Positions 33,549 through 42,276 of a stretch of 49,663 nucleotides of DNA are shown here, one piece after another. Positions within the stretch are counted from its first letter, which is position 1; each line of letters starts with the position of its first letter. The position numbers and the translations under genes were made by a program. The DNA comes from Chersky-822 sp035553055. GTDB lineage: Bacteria > Actinomycetota > Actinomycetes > Streptosporangiales > Streptosporangiaceae. The stretch spans positions 1 to 49,663 of the forward strand of contig DATNEK010000007.1 in assembly GCA_035553055.1 (NCBI GenBank), written 5' to 3'. Under the pieces are notes generated by a model. That model saw only the letters and a list, made by a program, of their open reading frames with translations, was not told the DNA's origin and did not search any database.

Positions 33549-35675
33549 CTAGGAGCTGATCAGTTCCTTATCGGTTGCCTGCTCGCGCCGCCTCGGCTTC
33601 GGCACCTGGTCGATGCCGGCGCCGGATGGCACCGCAAGCTCGCACCACACGACCTTGCCGGTGCCTGCCCGCCGGGAGCCCCACCTGCGCGCTATCTGGC
33701 TCACTACCTGCAGGCCGCGTCCCCGTTCGTCGTCCTCGTCGGCGTACCGCAACCTTGGTACGGCCGCCGAATCGTCGACCACTTCGATGAACAATCCGCC
33801 TTCAAGTACCAAGCGCAGGCCGATGGTCCCCTGGGCGTACCGCACCGCGTTCGTGACCAATTCGGAGACGACCAGTTCAGCGGGCGGTATCAGGTCGACC
33901 AGCCCCCACCGGCGCAGCGGGGCGCGAATCAGCGAGCGAGCCCGGCGCGCGGCGGTGAGCTTGGCCGCCAGCCGCCACGCCATGTGCCTGTCCTGGCCGA
34001 TCCGGCTCAGCCTCGCGACCAGCAGCGCGATGTCGTCGCGCTGATGATCCTCGTAGACGTCGGCCAGTGCCTCGCGGCAGAGTTCGTCGAGCGTCTGGGC
34101 CGGCGAGCCGGGCCCGAATACGGCGCGCAGCCGTTCCAGTCCTGAGTCGATGTCCTCGGTGCGGCGCTCGACCAGCCCGTCGGTGTACATGACTAGCAGG
34201 CTGCCGTCATCAATGTGCAGCGTGCGGCTGACGATCGGGCTCGCGCCGATGCCAAGCGGCGGTGCCGGAGATACGTCAAGGAACTCGCTGCTGCCGTCAG
34301 GGCGGACGAGCAGCGGCGGCAGGTGTCCGGCCGAAGCCACCTCGCAGGTGCCGTCGACGGAGTCGTAGACGGCGTATACGCAGGTCGCGAAGTGCGGTTC
34401 GAACACACCAAGCTCGTGCATCAGGTCATCGAGCCGCTGCAGGGTCTCGGCTGGCGGCAGCTCGAGCATTGCCAGCGTCTTGATCGCGGTGCGGAGCCTG
34501 CCCATGGTTACGGCCGCGCGCACGCCGTGTCCGGCCACGTCGCCGACAACAAGAGCGACCCGGCCACCAGGCAGGTCGATGGACTCGTACCAGTCACCGC
34601 CGACCTCGATCAGCTTGCTGCCTGGCAGGTAGCGGTGCCTGACATCAACCGAGGCAGGATGCGAAAGACCGGTCGGCAGCATGCTGCGCTGCAGGGTGAG
34701 CGCCGTCGCGCGTTCCCTGCCGTACCGGCGGGCGCCGTCCACGAACAGTGCGGCCCGGCCAGCGAATTCCATGCCGATTTCGGTGTCGTAGGCGTCGAAG
34801 CGATGGAAGCCCTGTCGCCTGACGCATACGAAGAAGCCGAGCATGACCTCTCCGGCCATGATCGGCAGCGCGAGCATGGACGTACCCGAGATCAGCCTGG
34901 CAACGGGCGTGCGCAGCCAGGAGGTGGCAAGATCCTGGGCCGCTTCGTCGGTCATCACCACGCTGACGGCTTCGCTGGTGTCGAGGCAGCGGGTGTAAAT
35001 GCTGCCCTGCGGGTAGCGCAAGATCTCGCCGACCGGGAACGCGGCTTGCCAGCCTGCGTCGCCGTCGTCGTAGGCCAAGGCGAGCCTGCGCACGAACTGC
35101 GTGCCGCCTCTGGCCGTTGCCTCATGATCGCCGTCGCCGAGCAGGTTCTCCAGTATCAGCAACCCAGCCGAATTGCAGAAATGCGGCACCAGGATGTTCA
35201 CAAGCTCGGGTGCGAGCTGATCGAGGTCAAGCGCGCCGCCGATCCGCCTGACCGCGCCGTCGAGCAGCGCGTGCCGCATAAGCGCCGGATCGATGAATCG
35301 TTCGGCGGCCGGCGCGGGGATGCGCATGGTGACCTGGGCGAACAGGTCAGGATCGGTCGATCGGATGGGCTCGACGGTCACCACGGCGTCGACTAGCGAC
35401 CTGCTCGCGGTCCTGAGCGTGAGCACGGTCGTGCTCTGCCGGTCAGCGAGCGTTGCCGCAATCAGGCCGTTCAGCACCGCGGCTGGGTCACCAGGACCGG
35501 TGATCAGGTCGCCAAGGTGGGTGCCTAGCAACGAGCCGGCGGGTTCGGCAAGTATGTCGCCGGCGCCCCGGTCGTGCTGGCGGATCATGCCGCTGCGGTC
35601 GATGCCGACCGTGAGCGTCTGCGCCGAGGCGCTGGCAATGACCGCGGATACTTCGGTCGCTATCGCCGACGCCAC
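33549..35675 (-). CDS. PAS-GAF-SpoIIE phosphatase with C-terminal HATPase (RsbU/RsbW-type fusion)
   Basis: 708 residues. Order: a PAS-like region 10-120, a GAF-like region about 135-310, PP2C/SpoIIE about 335-545 (YLPGSKLIEVGGDWYESIDL, VVGDVAGHGVRAAVTMG, EVASAGHLPPLLV, MYTDGLVERR, QRDDIALLVAR) and an anti-sigma-type HATPase 560-690 (PPAELVVSELVTNAVRYA, N-box; DDERGRGLQVV). Such fusions combine the phosphatase that activates an anti-anti-sigma factor with an RsbW-like kinase, common in Streptomyces and relatives. GTG 35675 has GGGAGG 8 nt upstream. It is the gene upstream of bldC on the same strand, about 210 bp away. Confidence 0.92.
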   Translation of the reverse strand: MASAIATEVSAVIASASAQTLTVGIDRSGMIRQHDRGAGDILAEPAGSLLGTHLGDLITGPGDPAAVLNGLIAATLADRQSTTVLTLRTASRSLVDAVVTVEPIRSTDPDLFAQVTMRIPAPAAERFIDPALMRHALLDGAVRRIGGALDLDQLAPELVNILVPHFCNSAGLLILENLLGDGDHEATARGGTQFVRRLALAYDDGDAGWQAAFPVGEILRYPQGSIYTRCLDTSEAVSVVMTDEAAQDLATSWLRTPVARLISGTSMLALPIMAGEVMLGFFVCVRRQGFHRFDAYDTEIGMEFAGRAALFVDGARRYGRERATALTLQRSMLPTGLSHPASVDVRHRYLPGSKLIEVGGDWYESIDLPGGRVALVVGDVAGHGVRAAVTMGRLRTAIKTLAMLELPPAETLQRLDDLMHELGVFEPHFATCVYAVYDSVDGTCEVASAGHLPPLLVRPDGSSEFLDVSPAPPLGIGASPIVSRTLHIDDGSLLVMYTDGLVERRTEDIDSGLERLRAVFGPGSPAQTLDELCREALADVYEDHQRDDIALLVARLSRIGQDRHMAWRLAAKLTAARRARSLIRAPLRRWGLVDLIPPAELVVSELVTNAVRYAQGTIGLRLVLEGGLFIEVVDDSAAVPRLRYADEDDERGRGLQVVSQIARRWGSRRAGTGKVVWCELAVPSGAGIDQVPKPRRREQATDKELISS

Positions 35676-35780
35676 TAGGCCAGCCTCCCATCCGGCGCTA
35701 AGAATGAGCTACGTGGGCCAGTCTATGAACATTGCCTCGTCAAATGGGAACGAAAGCCGAATCGCTGGCGCTCTACGTCG

Positions 35781-36569
35781 CTACTTCGCCGGCTCGCCGT
35801 GGCCGGCGTTGGCCCGGCCGCGGCCCCAGTAAGCCTTGGGAGAGACCTGATCCGCCGCCACGCCCCTGCTGCCGAGAATCTCCCGCAGCCTGAGCACCAC
35901 GGCAGCCTCGCCGAACAGGTACACGTGCCCGGCGCCGGGCGGCAACTCGACTTCAGCCGCTTCCGCGGCGAGCAAGGCCGGCTCGCCGGCCTTTTCCCCG
36001 AGCCTGTGCAACCAGCTCACGCGAGTCCTAGCCGCAGCGAATAGTTCCTGCTCATCGGCGGCGTCAGGCACCTCGATGACCAGCGTCGCCTCGGCATCGG
36101 CTGGCAGCGACTCCGTCATCGTGAGGATCGCGGGCATCGCCGATTCATCGCCCATGAACAGGTGCCAGTCCGCCGTAGGTGACGTGGTGATCTTCCCGCG
36201 AGGACCAATTCCCTCGATTCTGTCGCCCGGCCGCGCCGAGCGCAGCCATCGTTCTCCTGGCCCGTCGCCGTGCAGTACGACGTTGAGCGTCAGCGTGAGG
36301 GTCGCCGGATCGAGCGCCCTGATCGTGTAGCGCCTTCTGATCGGCTTGCTTCCCTCGGCGGCGACGAGCAGCATCACGTCCTGGCCAGGGGCGTAGCTGA
36401 AGCCGTCGAGTTCCGGCGCGGTCAGCGTGATCCGCTGCATGCTCGGTGACATCTGCCCGGTCTCGACGACACGGAAGCGCAGCTTGCGTGTACTGGCGAG
36501 CGGCCCGGTCAGCTGAGCGAACGGATCGTCAAGTTGGGCGAGTACCTGTTCGGGCAAGGCGTCAGTCAC
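35781..36569 (-). CDS. Siderophore-interacting flavoprotein (SIP/ViuB family)
   Basis: 262 residues. The FAD-binding motif RRRYTIRALD and the following GDGPGERWLRSARPGDRIEG are those of the SIP/ViuB family, which reduces ferric siderophores with NAD(P)H to release iron. The C-terminal SIP domain (about 140-255) includes HLFMGDESAMPAI. The GTG start has GAGAGG 8 nt upstream. No siderophore synthesis or uptake gene is adjacent, so the partner siderophore is unknown. It is divergent from the GNAT gene, with 32 bp between the starts. Confidence 0.92.
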   Translation of the reverse strand: MTDALPEQVLAQLDDPFAQLTGPLASTRKLRFRVVETGQMSPSMQRITLTAPELDGFSYAPGQDVMLLVAAEGSKPIRRRYTIRALDPATLTLTLNVVLHGDGPGERWLRSARPGDRIEGIGPRGKITTSPTADWHLFMGDESAMPAILTMTESLPADAEATLVIEVPDAADEQELFAAARTRVSWLHRLGEKAGEPALLAAEAAEVELPPGAGHVYLFGEAAVVLRLREILGSRGVAADQVSPKAYWGRGRANAGHGEPAK

Positions 36570-36601
36570 GCTGGCGACCTCTCGCTGTCACAATCAACTC
36601 C

Positions 36602-37255
36602 ATGGAATCGCCAGAATACTGGCCGCTGCCTGGTCTGCGCCTGCGCACCGGCCGGCTGGAGCTCAGGCTGCCTGACGCCGAGGACCTGACCGCGCTCGCC
36701 GCGCTGGCCGAGGCTGGCGTGCACGATCCCGACGTCCAGCCGTTCACGGTCGCGTGGACGGACGTCGAGCCGGCCGAACGTGCGATCTCGACCATGCGTT
36801 ACCACTGGTCGTGCTGGGCTTCCTGGCAGCCGTCCAGGTGGACGCTGAACCTGGTGACTGCGCGGGACGGCGTCGTAGTCGGCACCCAGGGGATCAGCGC
36901 CGCCGATTTCGCCGTGACGCGCGAGGTCGGAACTGGATCCTGGGTCGGCCTGCGGTACCAGGGCCAGGGGATCGGCAGGCACATGCGGGCCGCCGTGCTC
37001 GCGCTGGCATTCGACGGTCTCGGAGCCGAGTTCGCGGTGTCCGCCGCGTTCTTCGACAACGCCGCGTCGCTGGCCGTGTCGCGCAGGCTTGGCTACACCG
37101 ACGATGGAATCGAGCGGCACGTGGTGCGCGGCCAAGCGCGCGCCACGCGGCGGCTGCGGCTCGACCGGGCGTCCTGGCAGGCGCATCGGACAATAGACGT
37201 GACAATCTCGGGTCTTGAGCCGTGCCTGCCTTTCTTCGGAGCCGCGCCAAGCTAA
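36602..37255 (+). CDS. GNAT-family acetyltransferase (RimJ/RimL type)
   Basis: 217 residues. LRTGRLELRLPDAEDLTALA opens the fold; VGTGSWVGLRYQGQGIGRHMRA contains the acetyl-CoA loop (QGQGIG), and SAAFFDNAASLAVSRRLGY is the classic C-terminal N-x-x-S motif. This branch acetylates protein N-termini or small molecules. ATG 36602 is preferred over longer frames because it starts at the family boundary; no Shine-Dalgarno is seen and CACAAT lies 7 nt upstream, so it may be leaderless. Confidence 0.85.
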   Translation: MESPEYWPLPGLRLRTGRLELRLPDAEDLTALAALAEAGVHDPDVQPFTVAWTDVEPAERAISTMRYHWSCWASWQPSRWTLNLVTARDGVVVGTQGISAADFAVTREVGTGSWVGLRYQGQGIGRHMRAAVLALAFDGLGAEFAVSAAFFDNAASLAVSRRLGYTDDGIERHVVRGQARATRRLRLDRASWQAHRTIDVTISGLEPCLPFFGAAPS

Positions 37256-37285
37256 TCGTGACCTCCGCCGGGGAGCCCGGCCGGA

Positions 37286-37291
37286 TAGAGT
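37286..37291 (+). promoter_or_regulatory. -10 hexamer for leaderless GT87 mRNA
   Basis: TAGAGT lies exactly 6 nt before GTG 37298. GCAGAG between them could be read as a weak Shine-Dalgarno but is too close to the GTG. Confidence 0.45.
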
Positions 37292-37297
37292 GCAGAG

Positions 37298-38806
37298 GTG
37301 AAATCAGCCTCGCGGGCAGCGAATTCCGTCATTGACGGCGTCAGCTCGGAATACGGCACGGCAAGTAATAAAACGCGATCGGCGGCGCGATCCGCTGTCG
37401 CGCTCGCATTGGCCGGCCTGGTCGCGTTCGGGATCGCCGCGGGTATCTATATTTGGTACGCGCTTACCCATCCGATGCCCGATTGGATGGAACCGGTTGA
37501 CCTACGGGTGTACCGGTTCGGCGGGTTCATCGCCGCTCACGTATCGCCGTGGTATCAGGCGCACCGAAGCTCGCCGCTCTATGACTGGCCCGGTTTCCAC
37601 AGCCTCAAGTTCACCTACACGCCGTTTGCCGCGCTCGTCTTCACCGCGGCGACGTTGCTGCCGCTTAAGCTGCTCGAGTACGCATCGCTCGGCGTCAATA
37701 CGGTGGCGACGCTGCTCGCCGTCTGGGTCACCCTTGCCGCCGTCGGATGGCCTGGCAGTGGTCAGCCAGCCGGCCAGGTCAGGTCAGCCGCTTCGTCGAT
37801 ACCCAGACGGGCAAGCCTGACGTTGCTGATCGGGGCGGCCGTCTTCTGGCTCGAGCCGGTGCAGCGGACGCTGTTCCTCGGCCAGATCGAGCTGATCTTG
37901 ATGGCGCTGATCATGTGGGATCTCTGCCAACCCGACCGGCGCTTGCTGAAGGGCGCCGGGGTGGGCGTGGCCGCCGGGATCAAGCTGGTCCCGCTGATCT
38001 TCATTCCCTACCTGCTGCTCACCCGCAGGTTCCGGCAGGCCGCGGTGGCGGCAGGCGCGTTCGCTCTTACCGCGGGAATCGGCTTCGCCGCGGATCCGGC
38101 CGACTCGGCCAGGTGGTGGCTTGGCGGCCTTTTCGCCGCAGGATCGAGGACGGGCTTCGTCGGCTGGGAGGGCAACCAGTCCCTGCTCGGCCTGATTACC
38201 AGGCTGACCGGGAGCGTTGCCGCCGGGCAGCGGTTGTGGATCTGGGCCGCCATCGCGGTAGTAGCGCTCGGCCTGGTGACCGCGATGCTGCTTGACCGGG
38301 CCGGGCAGCCGGTCGTCGCGCTGCTGGCGTGCGCGCTTACCGGCATACTCCTATCGCCGATCAGCTGGGATCATCACTGGGTCTGGGTCGTGCCCGCGGT
38401 GGCAGCCGCGTTCGGGTACGCGATGCGTTCGCGCGGTCCGCTGCGCACGGCCACCGCAGCGCTGGCTACTGTGATCGCCGCGGTCTTCTTCGCCTGGCCA
38501 GGCAGCCTCTGGGGCAAGCCCAATGATCTTGGCGGCTTCTCGCTCGGCTTGATCTGGGCACCGCCCAACACCAGTCCTGGAACGTATTACCGGCTCGGCG
38601 ACCGGCCGTGGTTCGCCGAGTATCACTGGCATGGCCTGCAGTTGCTGAGCGGCAATCTCTACGTGCTGACCGGCATGGGCCTGCTAGTGCTGCTTTCTGG
38701 GATCTCGGTCTGGCTCACCCGCCACCGGCCGGTCACCGACAAGCACGCGAGCCCGACCGCGCTGGCAAGCAGCATAACCGGCGCCCAGAGCGTGAGTATG
38801 TCGTGA
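37298..38806 (+). CDS. GT87 (DUF2029) polyprenol-phosphate mannosyltransferase-like protein
   Basis: 502 residues, about ten membrane helices. VDLRVYRFGGFIAAH near residues 67-81 holds the catalytic Asp region of GT87, and LYDWPGFHSLKFTYTPFAALVF and GAGVGVAAGIKLVPLIFIPYLL are conserved segments of the family, whose mycobacterial members (PimE and relatives) add alpha-1,2-mannose to lipoglycans. The product here is probably a mannosylated envelope lipid or glycan. The last 49 codons overlap the convergent MptB-like gene by 148 bp. Confidence 0.87.
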   Translation: MKSASRAANSVIDGVSSEYGTASNKTRSAARSAVALALAGLVAFGIAAGIYIWYALTHPMPDWMEPVDLRVYRFGGFIAAHVSPWYQAHRSSPLYDWPGFHSLKFTYTPFAALVFTAATLLPLKLLEYASLGVNTVATLLAVWVTLAAVGWPGSGQPAGQVRSAASSIPRRASLTLLIGAAVFWLEPVQRTLFLGQIELILMALIMWDLCQPDRRLLKGAGVGVAAGIKLVPLIFIPYLLLTRRFRQAAVAAGAFALTAGIGFAADPADSARWWLGGLFAAGSRTGFVGWEGNQSLLGLITRLTGSVAAGQRLWIWAAIAVVALGLVTAMLLDRAGQPVVALLACALTGILLSPISWDHHWVWVVPAVAAAFGYAMRSRGPLRTATAALATVIAAVFFAWPGSLWGKPNDLGGFSLGLIWAPPNTSPGTYYRLGDRPWFAEYHWHGLQLLSGNLYVLTGMGLLVLLSGISVWLTRHRPVTDKHASPTALASSITGAQSVSMS

Positions 38807-40227
38807 TTCAGCTGGTCGATCAGGCTGCCGGCGTGCAGGTAAGGATCGCCAGGCATGAGCGCGATCGTGCTGACAGTCAGCCGGCCGAGCACGATCCAGT
38901 CCAGTCGCGAAGCCGGGTAGAAGAGCAGCAGGCAAATGATCATCGCGTCGTACCACGGCAGCTGGTACGGCCAGACGAAAAGCCAGGCGCAGCTGAGCGC
39001 GAGCGCAGGCCGCAGCGCTGGCGTTGGCGACATGGCGTGCGGCAGCCGCCAGCACAGCAAGGCGGCGAGGATCAGAACGAAACCAACGGAGAACTCGAGC
39101 AGGTCACGGAAGACGACGCCGGCTGGCGATGAAACGAGCTGGTAGAAGTTGTCGGCCGAGACCTTGGTAGTACGGTCGAGCACCGCCTGAATCGCCGGCG
39201 GCCCGTACCACAGGTAGGTCGGCACGAGGACGGCCAGCGTCGCTGCCGTGGTCACCAGCAGCGGCCTGACCGCCCGGCGCAGCGCCCAGGCGGCGGCGAT
39301 CGAGAAGATGATGTAAGGAATCTTGATGTCAGCTGCCGCACCGATGAACAGCCCGGCGATGACAGCCTTGGTCACAGGCAGTTCGGCGGTGTCCCGGCTG
39401 GTGCCGAGTATGAGCAGTCCGATGAGCCCGGCTCCGGCAGCGATCATGTCGATGTGCCCGGCCGCGATGAGGCCCCATAGCAGCAGCGGGTTGGCCGTCC
39501 ACAGCAGGTGCGCGCGCAACCGCGCCGCCGGGTCGCGCCGCAGCAGGCGATCCGCCACCAGGCTCACGGTCGCGAACGCCATCGCGTTCCACAGCTTCAG
39601 CCAGAACACGATCCCGGCCAGCGATGATCCGCCCAAGGTCGCGGCCAGGAACTGCTCGAACGTCGCAAGCGGCCCGTACAGCGTGACATGCCGAGCCCAC
39701 TCGACCGGGATTTGATCGCCGAACGTGCTGTGGCCGATGCGCAGATGGTAGGGCGCCCAGACATAGGGGGTGTGACCGAGCGTGACGATGTGACCGAACG
39801 TCGCGTAGTCGAGAATGTCGGTCGATCCGGCGGGCGGCAGCACGGCCAGAATGGCCACCGATGCCAGCCCGCCGCCCACCAGCAGCCTCGGGTCGACTCG
39901 CCAGCCCCGGCGCACGGCGACCAGGCCGGCCGCGACGCCACCCGCGCCGGCGAGTGCCGCCAGCCACAAGGCCACCGTGACGACGCTGATCGGGATGTGC
40001 ACCCACGGCAGGTCCCACGGCGGCCCCTCGGCTGGCATGGTCAGCTTGGGCGGGAACCAGTAGCCAGGGTTGAGCGAGACGGCAATCATGACGATCGTCG
40101 AACAGGCGACGCCGGCGACCGCTGCGATGCCGATGTGCCTGGTCCTTGCCGACGCGTCATCCCGACGCGCCGGAATACGTGCGAACGGCCGGAATAGCCG
40201 TTTCCGATCAGCAGCCGTTGTCATCAT
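38659..40227 (-). CDS. MptA/MptB-like alpha-1,6-mannosyltransferase
   Basis: 522 residues, about twelve helices. LPPAGSTDILDYATFGHIVT and LGHTPYVWAP, then YGPLATFEQFLAA and LWTANPLLLWGLIAAGHID, fit the polyprenol-phosphomannose-dependent MptA/MptB group that builds the mannan backbone of lipomannan. The start is ATG 40227 or 40224, with GGAGA directly upstream. A cytoplasmic basic N-terminus (1-30) precedes helix 1. The C-terminal helix and tail are encoded within the overlap with the GT87 gene. Both may work in one lipoglycan pathway. Confidence 0.82.
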   Translation of the reverse strand: MMTTAADRKRLFRPFARIPARRDDASARTRHIGIAAVAGVACSTIVMIAVSLNPGYWFPPKLTMPAEGPPWDLPWVHIPISVVTVALWLAALAGAGGVAAGLVAVRRGWRVDPRLLVGGGLASVAILAVLPPAGSTDILDYATFGHIVTLGHTPYVWAPYHLRIGHSTFGDQIPVEWARHVTLYGPLATFEQFLAATLGGSSLAGIVFWLKLWNAMAFATVSLVADRLLRRDPAARLRAHLLWTANPLLLWGLIAAGHIDMIAAGAGLIGLLILGTSRDTAELPVTKAVIAGLFIGAAADIKIPYIIFSIAAAWALRRAVRPLLVTTAATLAVLVPTYLWYGPPAIQAVLDRTTKVSADNFYQLVSSPAGVVFRDLLEFSVGFVLILAALLCWRLPHAMSPTPALRPALALSCAWLFVWPYQLPWYDAMIICLLLFYPASRLDWIVLGRLTVSTIALMPGDPYLHAGSLIDQLNHDILTLWAPVMLLASAVGLACLSVTGRWRVSQTEIPESSTSRPMPVST

Positions 40228-40495
40228 TCTCCGGACTCACCTAATTGCACCAGGGCAGCCTCAAACGACACGAGGGCATACTTCTTACCGGCGACGTGTT
40301 AAAGGTCGCATATGAGCGTGCTCAAGCTAGTTAATTGTCATGCCGTGCCCGTTTTGGTGGGACAGGCATCGGAAACTGTGCGCGTTTTAGGTCGCGTAGT
40401 TAACGTACGCGCCTCACAATAGGGTTCCCCAATTGTTATAACGCTCAGGTTACAAATTCACGCGGACATCCGGGCCGAACTAGCCACAAGAGATG
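40228..40495. other. A+T-rich intergenic region upstream of the mannosyltransferase gene
   Basis: 268 bp of lower G+C than its neighbours. It holds the palindrome CGCGTA-N7-TACGCG (40393-40411, centred on GTTAAC) and a weaker hairpin near 40340-40373 (TGCC..CCC/GGG..GGCA). These are candidate operator or terminator sites for the MptB-like gene and the end of the GNAT gene. Confidence 0.4.
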
Positions 40496-41032
40496 TCAGA
40501 TCAGGTGCTTGCGGTAGCGGACGTCCGCCATCGGAAAGCTGTAGCCGTCGTCGCGCCGGGCGGCGCCGTCCTGCACCCAGCCGCAGCGTTCGTAGAACCG
40601 CCTGGCGCGCGAATTGGTGTCGAGCACCCACAGGGTCACCTGAGCGTAACCAGATGCGGCGAGGCGCGCGAGCGCGGTGGACATCAGTCGTTTGCCCAGT
40701 CCGCGGCCCCACACCTCGGGAACGATATAGATCTGCGTGATCTCAGCGACCAGGGCCGTGTCCTCGCCCTTGTCGCGGGTTGGCCCGAAGCGGGCGAACC
40801 CCACCATCTCCGGACCTGGCACTGCCACCATGACGCCGGCCTTTGGCCACTGCGCGGCAAGCAGTGCGCGTTCCCAGCGCTCGGTGCCGTTAGCCATATC
40901 CAGCTTGTCAAGAAAGTCCTGCGGGAGGAGGCCCTGGTAGGCGGCCTCCCATGACCTGGCCTGAATGGCTGCGAGTTCGGGGGCATCGCGAACGGTAGCG
41001 GCCCGTACCGACGGGCGCGGGATGGCCGTCAT
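40496..41032 (-). CDS. GNAT-family N-acetyltransferase
   Basis: 178 residues. IYIVPEVWGRGLGKRLMSTAL is the acetyl-CoA-binding loop (V-x(4)-RGxGK) and LWVLDTNSRARRFYERCGWVQDG is the C-terminal motif of the fold. The N-terminal half (IQARSWEAAYQGLLPQDFL) is typical of a widespread small-molecule branch. ATG 41032 has AAGGAGG 5 nt upstream. It stands alone between the mannosyltransferase gene and the ArsR gene. Confidence 0.88.
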   Translation of the reverse strand: MTAIPRPSVRAATVRDAPELAAIQARSWEAAYQGLLPQDFLDKLDMANGTERWERALLAAQWPKAGVMVAVPGPEMVGFARFGPTRDKGEDTALVAEITQIYIVPEVWGRGLGKRLMSTALARLAASGYAQVTLWVLDTNSRARRFYERCGWVQDGAARRDDGYSFPMADVRYRKHLI

Positions 41033-41225
41033 GGTCGCCTCCTTCGCCGACTGCGCGACTCGCCAGCACCTACAAGTCTGACTATCGGCGTACGGCACAC
41101 GATTTTAACCCATAGCCACCGATACGACGCTACTCTACCAACCATTTCCCGCGACATCATCTGCGGCACCCCCAAGCGGTGGCTGGGGGGTCACTTGGCG
41201 TGGGGGGCCGGAGCGCTGGTCAGGC

Positions 41226-41253
41226 TTGACATATGCCACGGATGGAATATGTT
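41226..41253 (+). promoter_or_regulatory. Promoter of the ArsR-SRPBCC operon
   Basis: TTGACA at 41226-41231, a 16-bp spacer and TATGTT at 41248-41253, followed after 6 nt by GTG 41260. This is the best -35/-10 pair in the window and implies a leaderless mRNA beginning at the GTG, excluding the upstream ATGs at 41233 and 41242. Confidence 0.65.
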
Positions 41254-41259
41254 TGGGCG

Positions 41260-41598
41260 GTGGCCCGCTCTTCCACGGCGTGGGATGTCTTCAGCGCAAT
41301 CGCCGCGCCGGACCGTCGCGAAGTCCTGGACGCGCTGATCGCCGGCGAGAAGGCGGTCGGCGCGATCGTGACCGACCTGTCGATGTCCCAGCCCCAGGTG
41401 TCAAAGCACCTGCGGGTGCTCAGCGAGGCGGGACTCGTCCGGTGCCGGGCGGTAGGACGTCACCGGCTGTACCGCCTGGAACCCACGCGGCTCCGGTTGT
41501 TCCACGACTGGCTGGCCAAGTACCAGCAAGCGTGGAACGACCGACTGGACCGCGTAGATGACTACCTCAAAGAGCTACAACAAGGAGAGCAGCAGTGA
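41260..41598 (+). CDS. ArsR-family transcriptional regulator
   Basis: 112 residues from GTG 41260, chosen from the promoter; longer frames from 41233 would start inside the promoter. The winged helix is seen in VFSAIAAPDRREVLDALIAG, VGAIVTDLSMSQPQVSKHLRVL and SEAGLVRCRAVGRHRLYRLEP. No metal-binding Cys pair (CxC) is present, so it is not a metal sensor; it belongs to the group paired with SRPBCC/AHSA1 proteins. The stop overlaps the next start (GTGA), so the two are translationally coupled. Confidence 0.88.
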   Translation: MARSSTAWDVFSAIAAPDRREVLDALIAGEKAVGAIVTDLSMSQPQVSKHLRVLSEAGLVRCRAVGRHRLYRLEPTRLRLFHDWLAKYQQAWNDRLDRVDDYLKELQQGEQQ

Positions 41599-42095
41599 CA
41601 CGTGATCGGCATGGATCGGCAACCATCGAATTCCCGAACGAGCTCGAGATCGTCGTCACCCGAGAGTACGACGCTCCCATCGAACTCGTCTTCGACGTCT
41701 TCACCAAGCCCGAGCATGTGAGGAAGCACTTCCCCCCATTCGGGGAGGAGATGACAGTCTGCTCAATCGACCTGCGCGTCGGCGGGAATTACCACTACGT
41801 CATGGTGACCGACGACGGAACCGAGTGCTCGTTCCGCGGAACCTACCTGGAGATCGAACCGCCGACCCGGACCGTCCAGACCTGGCTGTTCGAAGGATGG
41901 CCAGATGCGGAAGCCGTCGAGTCGATGGAATTGCAGGAAGTTGACGGAGTGACGAAACTGACGAACAGGCTGGCGTTCCGCGACAAGGCCGACCGTGACC
42001 ACATGACCAAGTACGACGGCCTCGTGACCAGCTTCGACAACATCGGCGATTACCTGAGGTCACTGCTCGAACCCAAGGGAACAGCCTCCGCATAG
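41595..42095 (+). CDS. SRPBCC/AHSA1-domain protein
   Basis: 166 residues. LEIVVTREYDAPIELVFDVFTKPEHVRKHF and the middle VGGNYHYVMVTDDGTECSFRGTYLEIEPPTRTVQTW form a START-like AHSA1 domain with a hydrophobic ligand cavity. ArsR-AHSA1 pairs are common in actinobacteria, and the AHSA1 protein is presumed to bind a small ligand or modulate the regulator. The start GTG overlaps the arsR stop by 4 nt. A large noncoding repeat island follows. Confidence 0.88.
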   Translation: MTRDRHGSATIEFPNELEIVVTREYDAPIELVFDVFTKPEHVRKHFPPFGEEMTVCSIDLRVGGNYHYVMVTDDGTECSFRGTYLEIEPPTRTVQTWLFEGWPDAEAVESMELQEVDGVTKLTNRLAFRDKADRDHMTKYDGLVTSFDNIGDYLRSLLEPKGTASA

Positions 42096-42218
42096 CCGGG
42101 AAGTCGAGGCGAACATCACCAGCGTCACGCCCGGCCCCCGCACCGGCAGCAACGCCACCGCCACCACCACGAAAATCACTACGAAGACCACCTAACCGGC
42201 GAAGTCGGCTCCGCTCGC

Positions 42219-42276
42219 GCGATGGATACGGCAACCCATCGCGGAAACCGGGTGTGAAACCCCGGATCCATCGCGA
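42219..42276 (-). repeat. Inverted copy of the palindromic repeat unit
   Basis: It aligns, with a few mismatches, to the reverse complement of 43047-43102, including the hairpin unit GCGATGGAT-N6-ACCCATCGC at 42219-42242 and the following GCGGAAA-C-CGGGTGTG segment. Together with 43047-43102 it brackets about 0.8 kb in inverted orientation. Confidence 0.7.
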
